A DNA stretch of 64,000 bases from Acidobacteriota bacterium (GCA_025352795.1 JANXSF010000003.1:1-64000); one strand, 5' to 3'. Shown: positions 1 through 8,467, counted from the first letter of the stretch. The notes: generated from the sequence alone by a model not told the origin. Translations and numbers: made by a program.

Positions 1-68
1 CCGTCTTTGGCTCGCTTCAGCCAGTCTAAATTGTCTCTTTCTTCTTGGCTCATTTCGATTCGTTCCAT
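1..68 (-). CDS. Transposase N-terminus, partial (ISNCY-like)
   Basis: The minus strand opens at an ATG at 68 and reads MERIEMSQEERDNLDWLKRA before running off the window edge. This matches my recollection of the start of ISNCY-family transposases, which begin MERxxMSQ and continue into a helix-turn-helix. Only about 22 residues are visible, so the family is inferred from a short match. A second in-frame ATG at 53 could be the true start, because the purine-rich GAAGG stretch lies almost on top of the first ATG. The upstream DNA carries tandem repeats typical of an insertion-sequence end, which supports the call. Confidence 0.55.
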   Translation of the reverse strand, partial: MERIEMSQEERDNLDWLKRAKD

Positions 69-92
69 CCTTCAGCTTTTCAGCTGTCAAGA

Positions 93-133
93 GGAACTTT
101 CTACTTGGCTCATTTAGGAACTTCTCACTTGGC
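93..133. repeat. Two 17-bp near-identical direct repeats at insertion-sequence end
   Basis: GGAACTTTCTACTTGGC at 93-109 recurs as GGAACTTCTCACTTGGC at 117-133, an offset of 24 bp with three mismatches. They lie just upstream of the partial transposase gene and are followed by CCCTACA near 140. Closely spaced repeats like these are typical transposase-binding sites at an IS terminus, so the IS probably ends around 135-145. The other end is outside the window. Confidence 0.55.
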
Positions 134-265
134 CCCTACACACAATAATCCAAGAAATCGCATAAGTGTGTCTTCCTGATAGTATATGGGCGCACAAAGC
201 ACGCAGCTTCAATCATAATTGGACAGTTTAGAAAAACTAAAGGATAATCAAACTTCGGATACCTT

Positions 266-1171
266 GTGGATATACGTCAACTTGAAATGTTCCTCGCGGT
301 AGTAGAGTGCGGCAGTGTCACCAAAGCTGCGGTGAAAATGGGCCTTTCCACCGGGGCCGTCAGCCTGCAAATGCAAAGCTTGGCCGCAGGCTTACAAACC
401 GAACTGTTCATGCGTTCTGGCAAGCGACTTGCCCCCACGCCGGCAGCCATGCGCCTGGCCGAACTGGCCACCGGCGTCATGCGGCAAATGCGATTGATTG
501 AACAGGAGTTCAACACCAATCCCGCAGGCGACACCAGGCCCTTCCACTTCGCCACCGGACCCACCACCCTCATTCATCGTCTGGGACGTCCCCTGCGTTT
601 ATTGCGTAAACGCTTTCCTGAAGCAGAAATCAAAGTAACAGTTTCCGCCACCGAAGAAATGGTGGCCGGGCTTCTGAGTCGACGTTTTGACCTGGCTCTC
701 CTCTCTCTGCCAGTAGAAAATGAGTTACTCCAATTAGTCCCCTTGTTCGAAGAGGAGTTACTGGTGCTGAAGCCTTCCCTGGAGCGAGTTCGTGGATGGC
801 ATGTAGGAAATATTGAACCTGCCGACTTGGAGAAGGTTCCGTTCCTTCTCTATCCCGAACACAGCAACATGCGGCGTAAGATCGACGGCTTTTTTAGGGA
901 ATTGGGCATCTCCCCAAACGTCATCATGCAGGCCCAGGATACAGAAGCCATCAAGCGATTGGTAGATTCAGGATTCGGCTATTCCATGCTTCCCGAATTT
1001 GCTCTGCGCAGCCAGCCGCGCTTCTTTCATGTATGTCGAGTTGGCAAACAAAGGTTGGTGCGGGAACAGGCATTGGCCAGCGTCAAAGCGGAACATCCAC
1101 GGGCGTTGACCGTCTCCATAGCCAAGTTTTTGCAGGATGCCCTTGGCGGCAAATCTGGTTCAACGGAGTAA
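266..1171 (+). CDS. LysR-family transcriptional regulator
   Basis: This 301-residue protein has the LysR layout. Residues 1-60 form the winged helix-turn-helix (MDIRQLEMFLAVVECGSVTK is the signature opening), and residues about 90-295 form the periplasmic-binding-protein-like effector domain. The start is a GTG at 266; no better in-frame ATG precedes the conserved MDIRQLE. Length is normal for the family. The target and ligand cannot be read from sequence: the flanking genes are an insertion-sequence end on the left and a convergent phosphopantetheinyl transferase on the right, whose 3' end overlaps this gene by 12 bp. About 120 bp upstream is free for a promoter. The family is clear, the role unknown. 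Confidence 0.9.
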   Translation: MDIRQLEMFLAVVECGSVTKAAVKMGLSTGAVSLQMQSLAAGLQTELFMRSGKRLAPTPAAMRLAELATGVMRQMRLIEQEFNTNPAGDTRPFHFATGPTTLIHRLGRPLRLLRKRFPEAEIKVTVSATEEMVAGLLSRRFDLALLSLPVENELLQLVPLFEEELLVLKPSLERVRGWHVGNIEPADLEKVPFLLYPEHSNMRRKIDGFFRELGISPNVIMQAQDTEAIKRLVDSGFGYSMLPEFALRSQPRFFHVCRVGKQRLVREQALASVKAEHPRALTVSIAKFLQDALGGKSGSTE

Positions 1172-1801
1172 CAGCACAGCTTGCGGCGAACGCACTGCTA
1201 CGCCGTAAACATGCCCATCACTTGCCATCCCGCTCCAATATCGCCACTGCTCGGCCACGTCATCCACTGCAACGCCAAACAATCCTGTGGGCTCCACCCC
1301 CGATAAATCAAACGAGATTTCCCGCAAGGGTAACGCCAACCCCAGCCCACGAGCTTTAATGTACGCTTCCTTCAGCGTCCACGTTTTAAAGAACAGTAAA
1401 GACCGTTCGTCCTCCGCAGCATTCTGAAACGCTTCCTGTTCTTTAGCCGTAAATACTCTTGCCGATAAAAGTTGTTGATCTGCCCGACGGTCCAGCGCCT
1501 CTGCATCTACTCCACAATCGGCAGAGTGAGTAACAACGCAGCCCACCAGCCCTTCTGTATGAGTCAGATTAAACCGCAGTTCCTCACCAATCAGTTCCGG
1601 CCTGCCATGACTTCCAATGCTGAACTGTAAGTCGTGTGGAGCTCGGTCCAAGTAACTAGCAAGTGTCTGCCGCAGAAAAGTATGGGCGAAACGGAACAGC
1701 CGTCGATCGCGTGGAAAGCGGTACCTTGCCGCACGATCTAATTCCTCGGGCGAAAGGATTTCTTCCCCAATCCCGTCATTATCAGCACAGTCTTGATCCA
1801 C
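1160..1801 (-). CDS. 4'-phosphopantetheinyl transferase, Sfp type
   Basis: The product transfers the phosphopantetheine arm from CoA to a serine of carrier proteins used in fatty-acid, polyketide or peptide synthesis. The ACPS-superfamily signatures are visible: GVDAE near residue 98 (metal-binding Asp and Glu) and WTLKEAYIKARGLGLALPL near residue 142. The first canonical start is GTG at 1801, giving 213 residues. The same frame stays open upstream and encodes DNEIHLWLRE, the usual beta-strand start of Sfp proteins, but offers no ATG, GTG or TTG before the stop at 1858. A CTG at 1837 preceded by GAGGA is a possible real start. The gene converges on the LysR gene and is divergent from the lipoprotein gene. 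No carrier-protein pathway is visible nearby. Confidence 0.85.
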   Translation of the reverse strand: MDQDCADNDGIGEEILSPEELDRAARYRFPRDRRLFRFAHTFLRQTLASYLDRAPHDLQFSIGSHGRPELIGEELRFNLTHTEGLVGCVVTHSADCGVDAEALDRRADQQLLSARVFTAKEQEAFQNAAEDERSLLFFKTWTLKEAYIKARGLGLALPLREISFDLSGVEPTGLFGVAVDDVAEQWRYWSGMASDGHVYGVAVRSPQAVLLLR

Positions 1802-1877
1802 TTCTCGCAGCCATAAATGGATTTCATTGTCCTTCAGTAACCGTCCTCGCTTCAGTTATGAGAGTATCAAAAAGGAT

Positions 1878-2474
1878 ATGAAAAGTTTCACCAAACTGCA
1901 GCCGATCCTGCTTGTACTGTTAGTCGCCTGCGGCTCTGCCCCTCCTTCCGACCATGCCAAGCAACAAACCTCGCAGCGCGCCAGAATCCTACAGTTTTAT
2001 GGTGCCAATACACAAGCTGTAGTCAAGGGCCAGCCATTGGCGATTTGTTATGGTGTGGAAGATGCACAATCGGTACGAATGGAACCACCTGAAGTGGAAC
2101 TGGGACTCTCCCGCAATCGTTGCTTCGCCGTTTCCCCAAAACAGAACACCACTTACTTGTTGATCGCCAAAGGGACCGATGGGCAGGAAGTGCAGCAACC
2201 ATTTCCTGTCCGTGTGGTGGCAGCGCCACAAGCCGTTCAACTGATCCGAAGTTTCGATGTCATGCCAGCCAAAGCCGGTCTGTCCGTGAACCTCTGCTAC
2301 CAAACCAAAGGGGCAGTATCGTTGACGCTAACCCCTGCTCTTGCTCCAGTGGAACCAGCAGAACATCCCCTCTGCGTTCCCGTTCCCATCACCCAGCAGA
2401 CTACGTTTCTACTTACAGCAACCGACGCCGCCGGAAATGTGGATCGGATGCAGGTGACCGCTAAACCGAATTAG
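1878..2474 (+). CDS. Predicted lipoprotein with two Ig-like repeats
   Basis: The 198-residue product begins with a lipoprotein signal peptide (ILLVLLVACGS, lipobox LVAC, lipidated Cys near residue 18). The ATG at 1878 is preferred over an earlier in-frame start at 1827 because it places the signal peptide at the N-terminus and follows AAAAGG. The rest has two repeats of about 70-80 residues, each with a strand-rich pattern ending in a Q-x-T-T-x-L-L motif (NTTYLLIAKG near 115, QTTFLLTATDAAG near 178), like bacterial Ig-like domains of cell-surface proteins. Each repeat has paired cysteines (CYG/CFA and CYQ/CVP) that could form a disulfide outside the cytoplasm. No enzyme motif is seen; a structural or adhesive surface role is inferred. 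Confidence 0.7.
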   Translation: MKSFTKLQPILLVLLVACGSAPPSDHAKQQTSQRARILQFYGANTQAVVKGQPLAICYGVEDAQSVRMEPPEVELGLSRNRCFAVSPKQNTTYLLIAKGTDGQEVQQPFPVRVVAAPQAVQLIRSFDVMPAKAGLSVNLCYQTKGAVSLTLTPALAPVEPAEHPLCVPVPITQQTTFLLTATDAAGNVDRMQVTAKPN

Positions 2475-2513
2475 TTGGGAACTTTTTTCCGCCTGACAGT
2501 ATTCTATAGTTCT

Positions 2514-3320
2514 ATGCAGGAAAACACTCTTCGTCTATCGCGACGTGCGGCCATAGCCACCGCTGCTGCCGGGCTGGTCAATGCGCAAGCGCCTGCCGCG
2601 CCCATAACATTTGAGGTGGCATCCATCAAGCCTGCGGACCCTACTTCGCATCAAGTTCGCGTCCAAATGGCCCCAGGCGGGCGTCTGGTTTGCAATAACG
2701 TGAACGCTAAATTCCTCATAGAAGTAGCCTACGGCGTGCGGACATTCCAAATCACCGGTGGCCCTGGTTGGATAGGCACAGACCGATTCGACATCAATGC
2801 CAAAGCAGACGGCGTGGAAAAGATAACCCCCGATCTACTAAAACCCATGATCCAGGCAATGTTGGAAGATCGATTCAAGCTGAAGATCCACCGGGAAAAC
2901 AAGGAATTGCCTGTCTATGCCCTGGTCGCGGGTAAGAATGGGATGAAAATGAAAGAGGCGGTGGGCGCTGCTGAAGGCAGGTCGATGATTCGGATGGGCC
3001 GTGGACAAATCACAGGCAAGCAGATGGACTTGGCCGCATTAGTCATGAACTTGTCGAATCAACTCGGTCGACAAGTGATCGACAAGACCGAACTGAAAGG
3101 TAAGTACGATATTGAACTTACTTGGACCCCCGACGAAACGCAATCCGGGTTCGGATCATTCGGAGCAGGAGGACCACCGCCCCCACCTGCTTCCTCGGAA
3201 ACCGCAGGCCCAAGCCTTTTTTCTGCACTACAAGAACAGTTGGGGCTGAAACTGGAATCGCAAAAAGGACCGGTGCCCATGATCATTGTCGATAGCATTG
3301 AAAAACCATCGCCAGACTAA
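2514..3320 (+). CDS. TIGR03435-family exported protein
   Basis: This 268-residue protein belongs to the acidobacterial TIGR03435 family, greatly expanded in Solibacter and of unknown function. Residues 1-30 (LSRRAAIATAAAGLVNAQA) look like a twin-arginine-type or Sec signal peptide. The mature part starts with the family hallmark FEVASIKPADP and continues with AYGVRTFQITGGPGWI, DRFDINAKA and ALQEQLGLKLE near the C-terminus. The ATG at 2514 is chosen over TTG at 2475, which sits immediately after the upstream stop and would bury the signal peptide. Its C-terminal 90 residues closely resemble the C-terminus of the BlaR1 fusion encoded 450 bp downstream, including D-S-x-E-K-P-S at the end. It lies directly upstream of the BlaI operator and may belong to the same response. 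Confidence 0.8.
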   Translation: MQENTLRLSRRAAIATAAAGLVNAQAPAAPITFEVASIKPADPTSHQVRVQMAPGGRLVCNNVNAKFLIEVAYGVRTFQITGGPGWIGTDRFDINAKADGVEKITPDLLKPMIQAMLEDRFKLKIHRENKELPVYALVAGKNGMKMKEAVGAAEGRSMIRMGRGQITGKQMDLAALVMNLSNQLGRQVIDKTELKGKYDIELTWTPDETQSGFGSFGAGGPPPPPASSETAGPSLFSALQEQLGLKLESQKGPVPMIIVDSIEKPSPD

Positions 3321-3344
3321 GTTGCAATATTTTACTTGCTATCC

Positions 3345-3360
3345 AACTATAAGCATAGTA
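3345..3360. promoter_or_regulatory. BlaI/MecI-type operator dyad
   Basis: The 16 bp AACTATAAGCATAGTA contain the perfect inverted repeat ACTAT-N4-ATAGT. Read on the other strand it is TACTATGCTTATAGTT, which matches the known BlaI/MecI operator pattern TACTA-N6-TAGTA at nine of ten half-site positions. It lies 29-44 bp upstream of the BlaI-like start codon, where autorepression of the repressor-protease operon is expected. The match is by eye. Confidence 0.7.
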
Positions 3361-3388
3361 GACTTGCTTTGCATCATAGTTGAATCAC

Positions 3389-3775
3389 ATGGCCCCACCA
3401 AAACTAACCAAACTGGAACTGCAGATCATGGATACCTTTTGGAACAAAGGCCACTGCTCCGTTCGTGAAATCCAGGAAGCGTTTCCCGCATTGGGCCGTC
3501 CAGCCTACACAACAGTGCAGACCACGGTGTATCGACTGGAAGGCAAGGGCGCGCTCCGCTGTGTCAAGAGAATTAGCAACGCCAATATTTTCGAAGCAGC
3601 CATTTCCCGTAGCGACGCCCAAAGTCGGCTGATTGACGACTTAATCGGCTTATTCGGTGGACGCACCAAACCTGTAATGGCGCACCTCATTGAATCCGGC
3701 AAGTTGACCATGGAAGACGTGAAAGAAGCTGAGGCAACGATTAAGAAACTGGCCAAGAAGGAGAATGCCAAATGA
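3389..3775 (+). CDS. blaI: BlaI/MecI/CopY-family transcriptional repressor
   Basis: The 128-residue product is a dimeric winged-helix repressor. The N-terminal part has the family pattern (LTKLELQIMDTFWNKG, then SVREIQEAF, then AYTTVQTTVYRLEGKGAL as recognition helix and wing); the C-terminal part (VKEAEATIKKLAKK) is the dimerisation helix. In known systems a BlaR1/MecR1 membrane protease cleaves the repressor when the sensor detects its ligand, releasing transcription. The ATG at 3389 is chosen; a TTG at 3380 would add three residues. An operator-like dyad sits just upstream, and the stop overlaps the start of the M56 protease gene by 4 bp (ATGA), so the two are translationally coupled. No beta-lactamase gene is nearby, so beta-lactam sensing is not implied. 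Confidence 0.92.
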   Translation: MAPPKLTKLELQIMDTFWNKGHCSVREIQEAFPALGRPAYTTVQTTVYRLEGKGALRCVKRISNANIFEAAISRSDAQSRLIDDLIGLFGGRTKPVMAHLIESGKLTMEDVKEAEATIKKLAKKENAK

Positions 3776-5433
3776 TCAATCATCTCTGGGAATCCACTAT
3801 ATTTGTTGGCGTAGTGTGGTTGTTGACCTATGCCTTTCGAAACAACCGCGCCCCAGTGCGATACGGGCTTTGGCTAAGCGCATCACTCAAATTCCTGATC
3901 CCCTTTTCCTTGCTGGTAACCGCAGGCAGTAAGGTTCCGGTGATTCCACCCACGCAAGTTTCGTTAGTGATGGAAGAGATCACTCAGTCATTAACTCCAA
4001 TGGCTTCCAACCCCTTGTTGCCCAGAACGAACTACCTCCCTGAAATCCTATGCGCCATGTGGCTTTGCGGGTTTCTGACCATCGCTTTCTCCTGGTTCCG
4101 TAGTTGGCAAAAGGTCCAGCGTGCCGTCCAGGCTGCTACGCCGCTCCAACTGAATTTACCCATCAAAGCCATCTCCTGTTCCGGCAACATTGAGCCTGGA
4201 ATCTTCGGTGTGATAAATCCAACATTATTGTTGCCCAACGGCATCGTAGATCACCTGAACCCTGTCCAACTGCAGGCCGTCATCGACCATGAGCTTTGTC
4301 ATGTTCGCCGTCGCGATAACTTGACTGCCGCAATGCACATGGCCGTTGAAGCAGTCTTCTGGTTTCACCCGCTAGTCTGGTGGATCGGCAAAAATCTGAT
4401 TGAAGAACGGGAGCGCGCCTGCGACGAAGAAGTCCTCCGATTAAGTACTCAGCCGCAAGTCTACGTCGATGGAATTCTCAATGTATGTAAGTTCTATCTG
4501 GAATCACCGGTGGCGTGTATGTCCGGCGTAACTGGCGCCGACCTCAAGAAACGAATCGAAGAAATAATGACTCATCGCGCGAAGCAGAACGTAAACCTTA
4601 CAAAGAAACTGCTTCTGGCAACTGCTGGAATCGCTGTCATTGCCGCGCCTGTTCTTATCGGCATCGTGAACATGCCGGAAGTACGAGCTCAAACGCAGCC
4701 TAGCGGCTCAAAGCCACTTACCTATGCAGTAGCGTCCATCAAACCGTCCGACCCCAACGCAAAGTCATCGCGCATTGGACCTAGCCCTGGGGGTGGAATC
4801 ACTATCACTAATATGGAACTCAAAGTCCTAATTTCTTTTGCCTACGACGTGAGGGGTTTTCAGATTTCCAGTGGACCGGCCTGGATCGCGTCTGAAAAAT
4901 ATGACATTCAAGCTAAGTCAGACCCTCAGGAAGCCAAGGACCCGGTGCAGCCAAACGATCAGCAGCGGAACCAATTCATGGCTCAAAACCGTGAAAGGCT
5001 TCGCAACCTTTTGGCGGAGCGTTTCCAATTAGCCGTCCATATAGAAAAGAAATCCTCACCCGTATATGCAATGGTCCTGGCAAAGAGCGGCTCCAAACTG
5101 GTGGAGTCTAAAGAGTCGGCACCTCAACGAATGTGGAGTGGCGGAGGGAAAATGGAAGCGACTAAAACGACCATGCCGGATCTAGCCTTCTATTTGGCAA
5201 GCGTTCTAGGACGTTCGGTAATTGATCGAACTGGTCTTTCCGGTAAATACGACGTCAAAATCGAGTCCGCTGATTTGTCGGCACAAGGAAACATTAAGGA
5301 GCAAGCTTCCGATGAATCCGGACCTTCAATTTTCACCGCCCTCCAGGAACAACTCGGCCTCAAACTGGAATCGGCGAAAGCTCCAGTTGATATGATTGTC
5401 ATCGATAGCGTGGAAAAGCCTTCCGCAAATTAG
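3772..5433 (+). CDS. BlaR1-type M56 metallopeptidase fused to a TIGR03435 domain
   Basis: The 553-residue membrane protein has two parts. Residues 1-300 form an M56 (BlaR1/MecR1) protease: transmembrane segments near 5-21, 33-50 and 90-108, the zinc motif HELCH at 173-177, a hydrophobic segment with FWFHPLVWWIGKNL, the downstream ERACDEEVL acidic ligand region near 220, and a final membrane segment near 278-300. Residues about 313-553, expected outside the cytoplasm, are a TIGR03435 domain (YAVASIKPSDP, AYDVRGFQISSGPAWI, ALQEQLGLKLE). In classical BlaR1 this position holds the penicillin-binding sensor, so TIGR03435 probably replaces it as the signal-input domain. The gene overlaps the repressor gene by 4 bp. 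The protease call is firm; the ligand is unknown. Confidence 0.9.
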   Translation: MINHLWESTIFVGVVWLLTYAFRNNRAPVRYGLWLSASLKFLIPFSLLVTAGSKVPVIPPTQVSLVMEEITQSLTPMASNPLLPRTNYLPEILCAMWLCGFLTIAFSWFRSWQKVQRAVQAATPLQLNLPIKAISCSGNIEPGIFGVINPTLLLPNGIVDHLNPVQLQAVIDHELCHVRRRDNLTAAMHMAVEAVFWFHPLVWWIGKNLIEERERACDEEVLRLSTQPQVYVDGILNVCKFYLESPVACMSGVTGADLKKRIEEIMTHRAKQNVNLTKKLLLATAGIAVIAAPVLIGIVNMPEVRAQTQPSGSKPLTYAVASIKPSDPNAKSSRIGPSPGGGITITNMELKVLISFAYDVRGFQISSGPAWIASEKYDIQAKSDPQEAKDPVQPNDQQRNQFMAQNRERLRNLLAERFQLAVHIEKKSSPVYAMVLAKSGSKLVESKESAPQRMWSGGGKMEATKTTMPDLAFYLASVLGRSVIDRTGLSGKYDVKIESADLSAQGNIKEQASDESGPSIFTALQEQLGLKLESAKAPVDMIVIDSVEKPSAN

Positions 5434-5473
5434 GAACAAACTCACCCAAACAATGTATAGAGTATTGCGTCCA

Positions 5474-8467
5474 ATGAAAACCATTCTGCTATCCGTGTTG
5501 GCCATCGCCACCCTCACCGCAGCGGACCACCGCGGCCAAGTCACGTTCGGCAGCTTGCCCATCCCCGGGGCCACCGTCACCACCACTCAAAACGGCAAGC
5601 AGCTAACCGCCACCACCGATCCGCAAGGATCCTACCTAATAACCGGACTCACCGACGGCACCTTCGCCATCCAAGTGGAAATGCTTTGCTTTTCTCCCAT
5701 GAAGCAGGACCTCCCCAGTGCCGAATCCAAAGTTTGGGAAATGAAACTTCTGCCCATTGCCGAAATGAAAGCTGCCGCCCCTCCTCCAGCAGAAGTAGCC
5801 ATCGCCCAGGCAGCGCCAATCCAGACCAAGAAGAAAGGCAAACTCCCCGCCCCCATCGCTCAAAATACTGCCGGTGCGTTTCAAAAGGCCGACCTCAACG
5901 CCCAAGGAACGCCCCCACCCAGCGACACCAAACCCGCTTCCGATCAGGACGCTGCCGAACTCAGCCAACGTGCCGCCGACGGATTCCTAATCAACGGCAC
6001 TCGCAACAATGGGGCCAGTTCGCCCTTCTCCCAAATCCCCGCCTTCGGCAACTTCCGCAAAGGTGCGCGATCCCTTTACAACGGCAATTTGGGATTGATT
6101 CTAGGTAACTCCGCCTTTGATGCGCGCACTTACTCACTTACTGGCCAGGACACTCCCAAGCCCGCCTATAGCCGCGTCACTGGCCTGTTCTCCTTTGGCG
6201 GACCCATCAAGATTCCCCACTTACTAAAGAACGGTCCAACCTTCACCGTCAATTACCAGTGGGTGCGTCAACGCAGTGCCGTCACCCAATCTGCGCTCAT
6301 GCCCACCGTATCGGAACGGCTAGGCATTTTTCCCGCAGTCGACCCCATCACTGGCCTTCCCATCCCGAACAACGCAATTCCTCAGAACCGCATCAGCCCG
6401 CAGGCGCAAGCATTGTTGAAGGTTTATCCGTTGCCTAACTTCACCGGCAGCAACCGCTACAATTTTCAGATTCCCGTGCTTGCCGCCACCCATCAGGACA
6501 GCCTCGATACCCGCGCCAACAAAAGCATCGGTCGCAAAAATCAACTGTCGGGAACGTTTGCCTTGCAAAGCACCCGTTCCGATAACGGCAACGTGTTCGG
6601 ATTCCTCAACACAACCGACGTCAGCGGTATCAACACCGGAATCAGTTTGCGCCATAGCTACACCACCCGCTTCTTTGTCACACTGGGAGCCCAGTTCAGC
6701 AAGCTTTCCATCAACAACAAACCCTTCTTCGCCAATCGTGAAAACATATCGGGCCTTGCTGGCATAACTGGCAACAATCAGGACCCTCTAAATTGGGGCC
6801 CTCCGCAGTTAAACTTTTCCAATGGCATCGCCAGTCTAGGTGACGGTATCGCCTCCGTGAATCACAACCAAACCAACGGCCTCTCCGCGGAAAGTTACTG
6901 GAACCACAATCGCCACAATGTTACTTTCGGATCCGACTTCAAGAAGCAACAATCCAACGTGATCTCCCAGGAAAATCCCCGCGGCACGTTCACCTTCAAC
7001 GATGGCTTGGCCTCTTTCTTACTCGGCATTCCTAACACCAGTTCCATCGCCTTCGGCAATGCCGATAAATATTTCCGATCCAACCTTGCCGATGCCTATT
7101 TCACTGACGATTGGCGCATTGGCCCCGGCTTCACTTTGAACGCTGGTCTGCGCTGGGAATACGGTTCACCCATCACGGAAAAGTACGGGCGTCTGGTCAA
7201 CCTTGACCTCGCCCCAGGCTTCACCGGACAAGCTCCCGTAGTTGCCACCAACCCAACCGGCCCACTTACCGGCAAACACTATCCTGATTCCCTAATCAAT
7301 CCCGTAAGACATGCCCTACAACCGCGCATAGCCATCTCCTGGCGACCTCTGCCTGCATCGTCATTAGTGGTTCGCGCTGGCTACGGCGTCTATTACAACA
7401 CCTCGGTGTATCAATCCATCGCCCAGCAGATGTCCCAGCAAGCCCCGCTGTCGAAGAGCTTCAGCGTAGCCAACACGGCGGCCAATCCACTTACTCTGGC
7501 CAATGGCTTCAAGGCCTCATCCATCACCACTCCCAACACCTTCGCCGTAGATCCCAACTTCCTGGTCGGCTACGCTCAAAACTGGCAACTATCCGTTCAA
7601 AAAGACCTCCCACGATCCCTCATTATGACTGCCACTTACTTAGGCATCAAAGGGACTCGTGGAGTGCAGAAATCGCTTCCCAACACCTATCCTGCCGGTG
7701 CTCCAGACCCTTGCCCCACTTGCCCACATGGTTTCGCTTACCTGAGCTCTAACGGGAACTCTACCCGTCAAGCGGGCACGCTCCAATTGCGCCGCCGCAT
7801 GCACAACGGCATCACCGCTTCCGCTAATTACACTTACTCAAAATCTATTGACGATTCTGCCCTGGGCGGTCGAGGTTCGCAGTTAATCGCCCAAGACTGG
7901 TTGAACCTGCGCGCCGAACGTGGCCTTTCTAATTTCGATCAACGACATCTGCTTAACCTGCAAATGCAATACTCCACCGGCATGAGCTCCGCAGGTGGAA
8001 TGCTGATGCGCGGATGGCGTGGTCGCGCCTTTAAGGAATGGACCCTGGTTGCCCAACTCAGCTCCGGCAGTGGCTTACCACTTACTCCACTCTATTTCTC
8101 AAATGTAAGTGGAACTGGTATCACCGGGAGCATCCGACCCGATGTTACTGGTGCTCCGCTATACAATGCATCCCAAGGCTTATATCTCAATCCCGCAGCC
8201 TTCGCCGCTCCCGCCACCGGACGTTGGGGCAATGCCGGACGCAACTCCATCACCGGACCTTCACAGTTCACCACCGTCGCATCACTCGGCCGGGCATTTC
8301 GTTTGAACGACCGCCTCAATATGGATTTCCGCGTCGATGCGTCCAACCCCATCAACAAAGTCACCTTCCCCAGTTGGATCACTAACATCAACAGCGCCCA
8401 GTTCGGATCGCCGACCATTGCAAATGGCATGAGAACATTACAAACAACATTCCGGGTGAGGTTCTAA
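5474..8467 (+). CDS. TonB-dependent receptor with carboxypeptidase-regulatory-like domain
   Basis: The 997-residue outer-membrane protein starts with a signal peptide (MKTILLSVLAIATLTAAD). Residues about 20-100 form a carboxypeptidase-regulatory-like beta domain (HRGQVTFGSLPIPGATVT, then DPQGSYLITGLTDGTFAIQV), followed by a low-complexity linker of Pro, Ala and Lys, a plug-like region and a beta-barrel ending in an aromatic-terminal strand (TTFRVRF). This is the Oar/CarboxypepD_reg-TonB architecture abundant in Acidobacteria and thought to take up large substrates. The ATG at 5474 is chosen over earlier in-frame starts that overlap the M56 gene. Its stop overlaps the next start by one base (TAATG). 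The substrate cannot be inferred. Confidence 0.85.
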   Translation: MKTILLSVLAIATLTAADHRGQVTFGSLPIPGATVTTTQNGKQLTATTDPQGSYLITGLTDGTFAIQVEMLCFSPMKQDLPSAESKVWEMKLLPIAEMKAAAPPPAEVAIAQAAPIQTKKKGKLPAPIAQNTAGAFQKADLNAQGTPPPSDTKPASDQDAAELSQRAADGFLINGTRNNGASSPFSQIPAFGNFRKGARSLYNGNLGLILGNSAFDARTYSLTGQDTPKPAYSRVTGLFSFGGPIKIPHLLKNGPTFTVNYQWVRQRSAVTQSALMPTVSERLGIFPAVDPITGLPIPNNAIPQNRISPQAQALLKVYPLPNFTGSNRYNFQIPVLAATHQDSLDTRANKSIGRKNQLSGTFALQSTRSDNGNVFGFLNTTDVSGINTGISLRHSYTTRFFVTLGAQFSKLSINNKPFFANRENISGLAGITGNNQDPLNWGPPQLNFSNGIASLGDGIASVNHNQTNGLSAESYWNHNRHNVTFGSDFKKQQSNVISQENPRGTFTFNDGLASFLLGIPNTSSIAFGNADKYFRSNLADAYFTDDWRIGPGFTLNAGLRWEYGSPITEKYGRLVNLDLAPGFTGQAPVVATNPTGPLTGKHYPDSLINPVRHALQPRIAISWRPLPASSLVVRAGYGVYYNTSVYQSIAQQMSQQAPLSKSFSVANTAANPLTLANGFKASSITTPNTFAVDPNFLVGYAQNWQLSVQKDLPRSLIMTATYLGIKGTRGVQKSLPNTYPAGAPDPCPTCPHGFAYLSSNGNSTRQAGTLQLRRRMHNGITASANYTYSKSIDDSALGGRGSQLIAQDWLNLRAERGLSNFDQRHLLNLQMQYSTGMSSAGGMLMRGWRGRAFKEWTLVAQLSSGSGLPLTPLYFSNVSGTGITGSIRPDVTGAPLYNASQGLYLNPAAFAAPATGRWGNAGRNSITGPSQFTTVASLGRAFRLNDRLNMDFRVDASNPINKVTFPSWITNINSAQFGSPTIANGMRTLQTTFRVRF

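Noticed and set aside
3345-5433. Possible beta-lactam resistance locus
   Set aside because: BlaI and a BlaR1-type protease are present, but the penicillin-binding sensor is replaced by TIGR03435 and no beta-lactamase is nearby.
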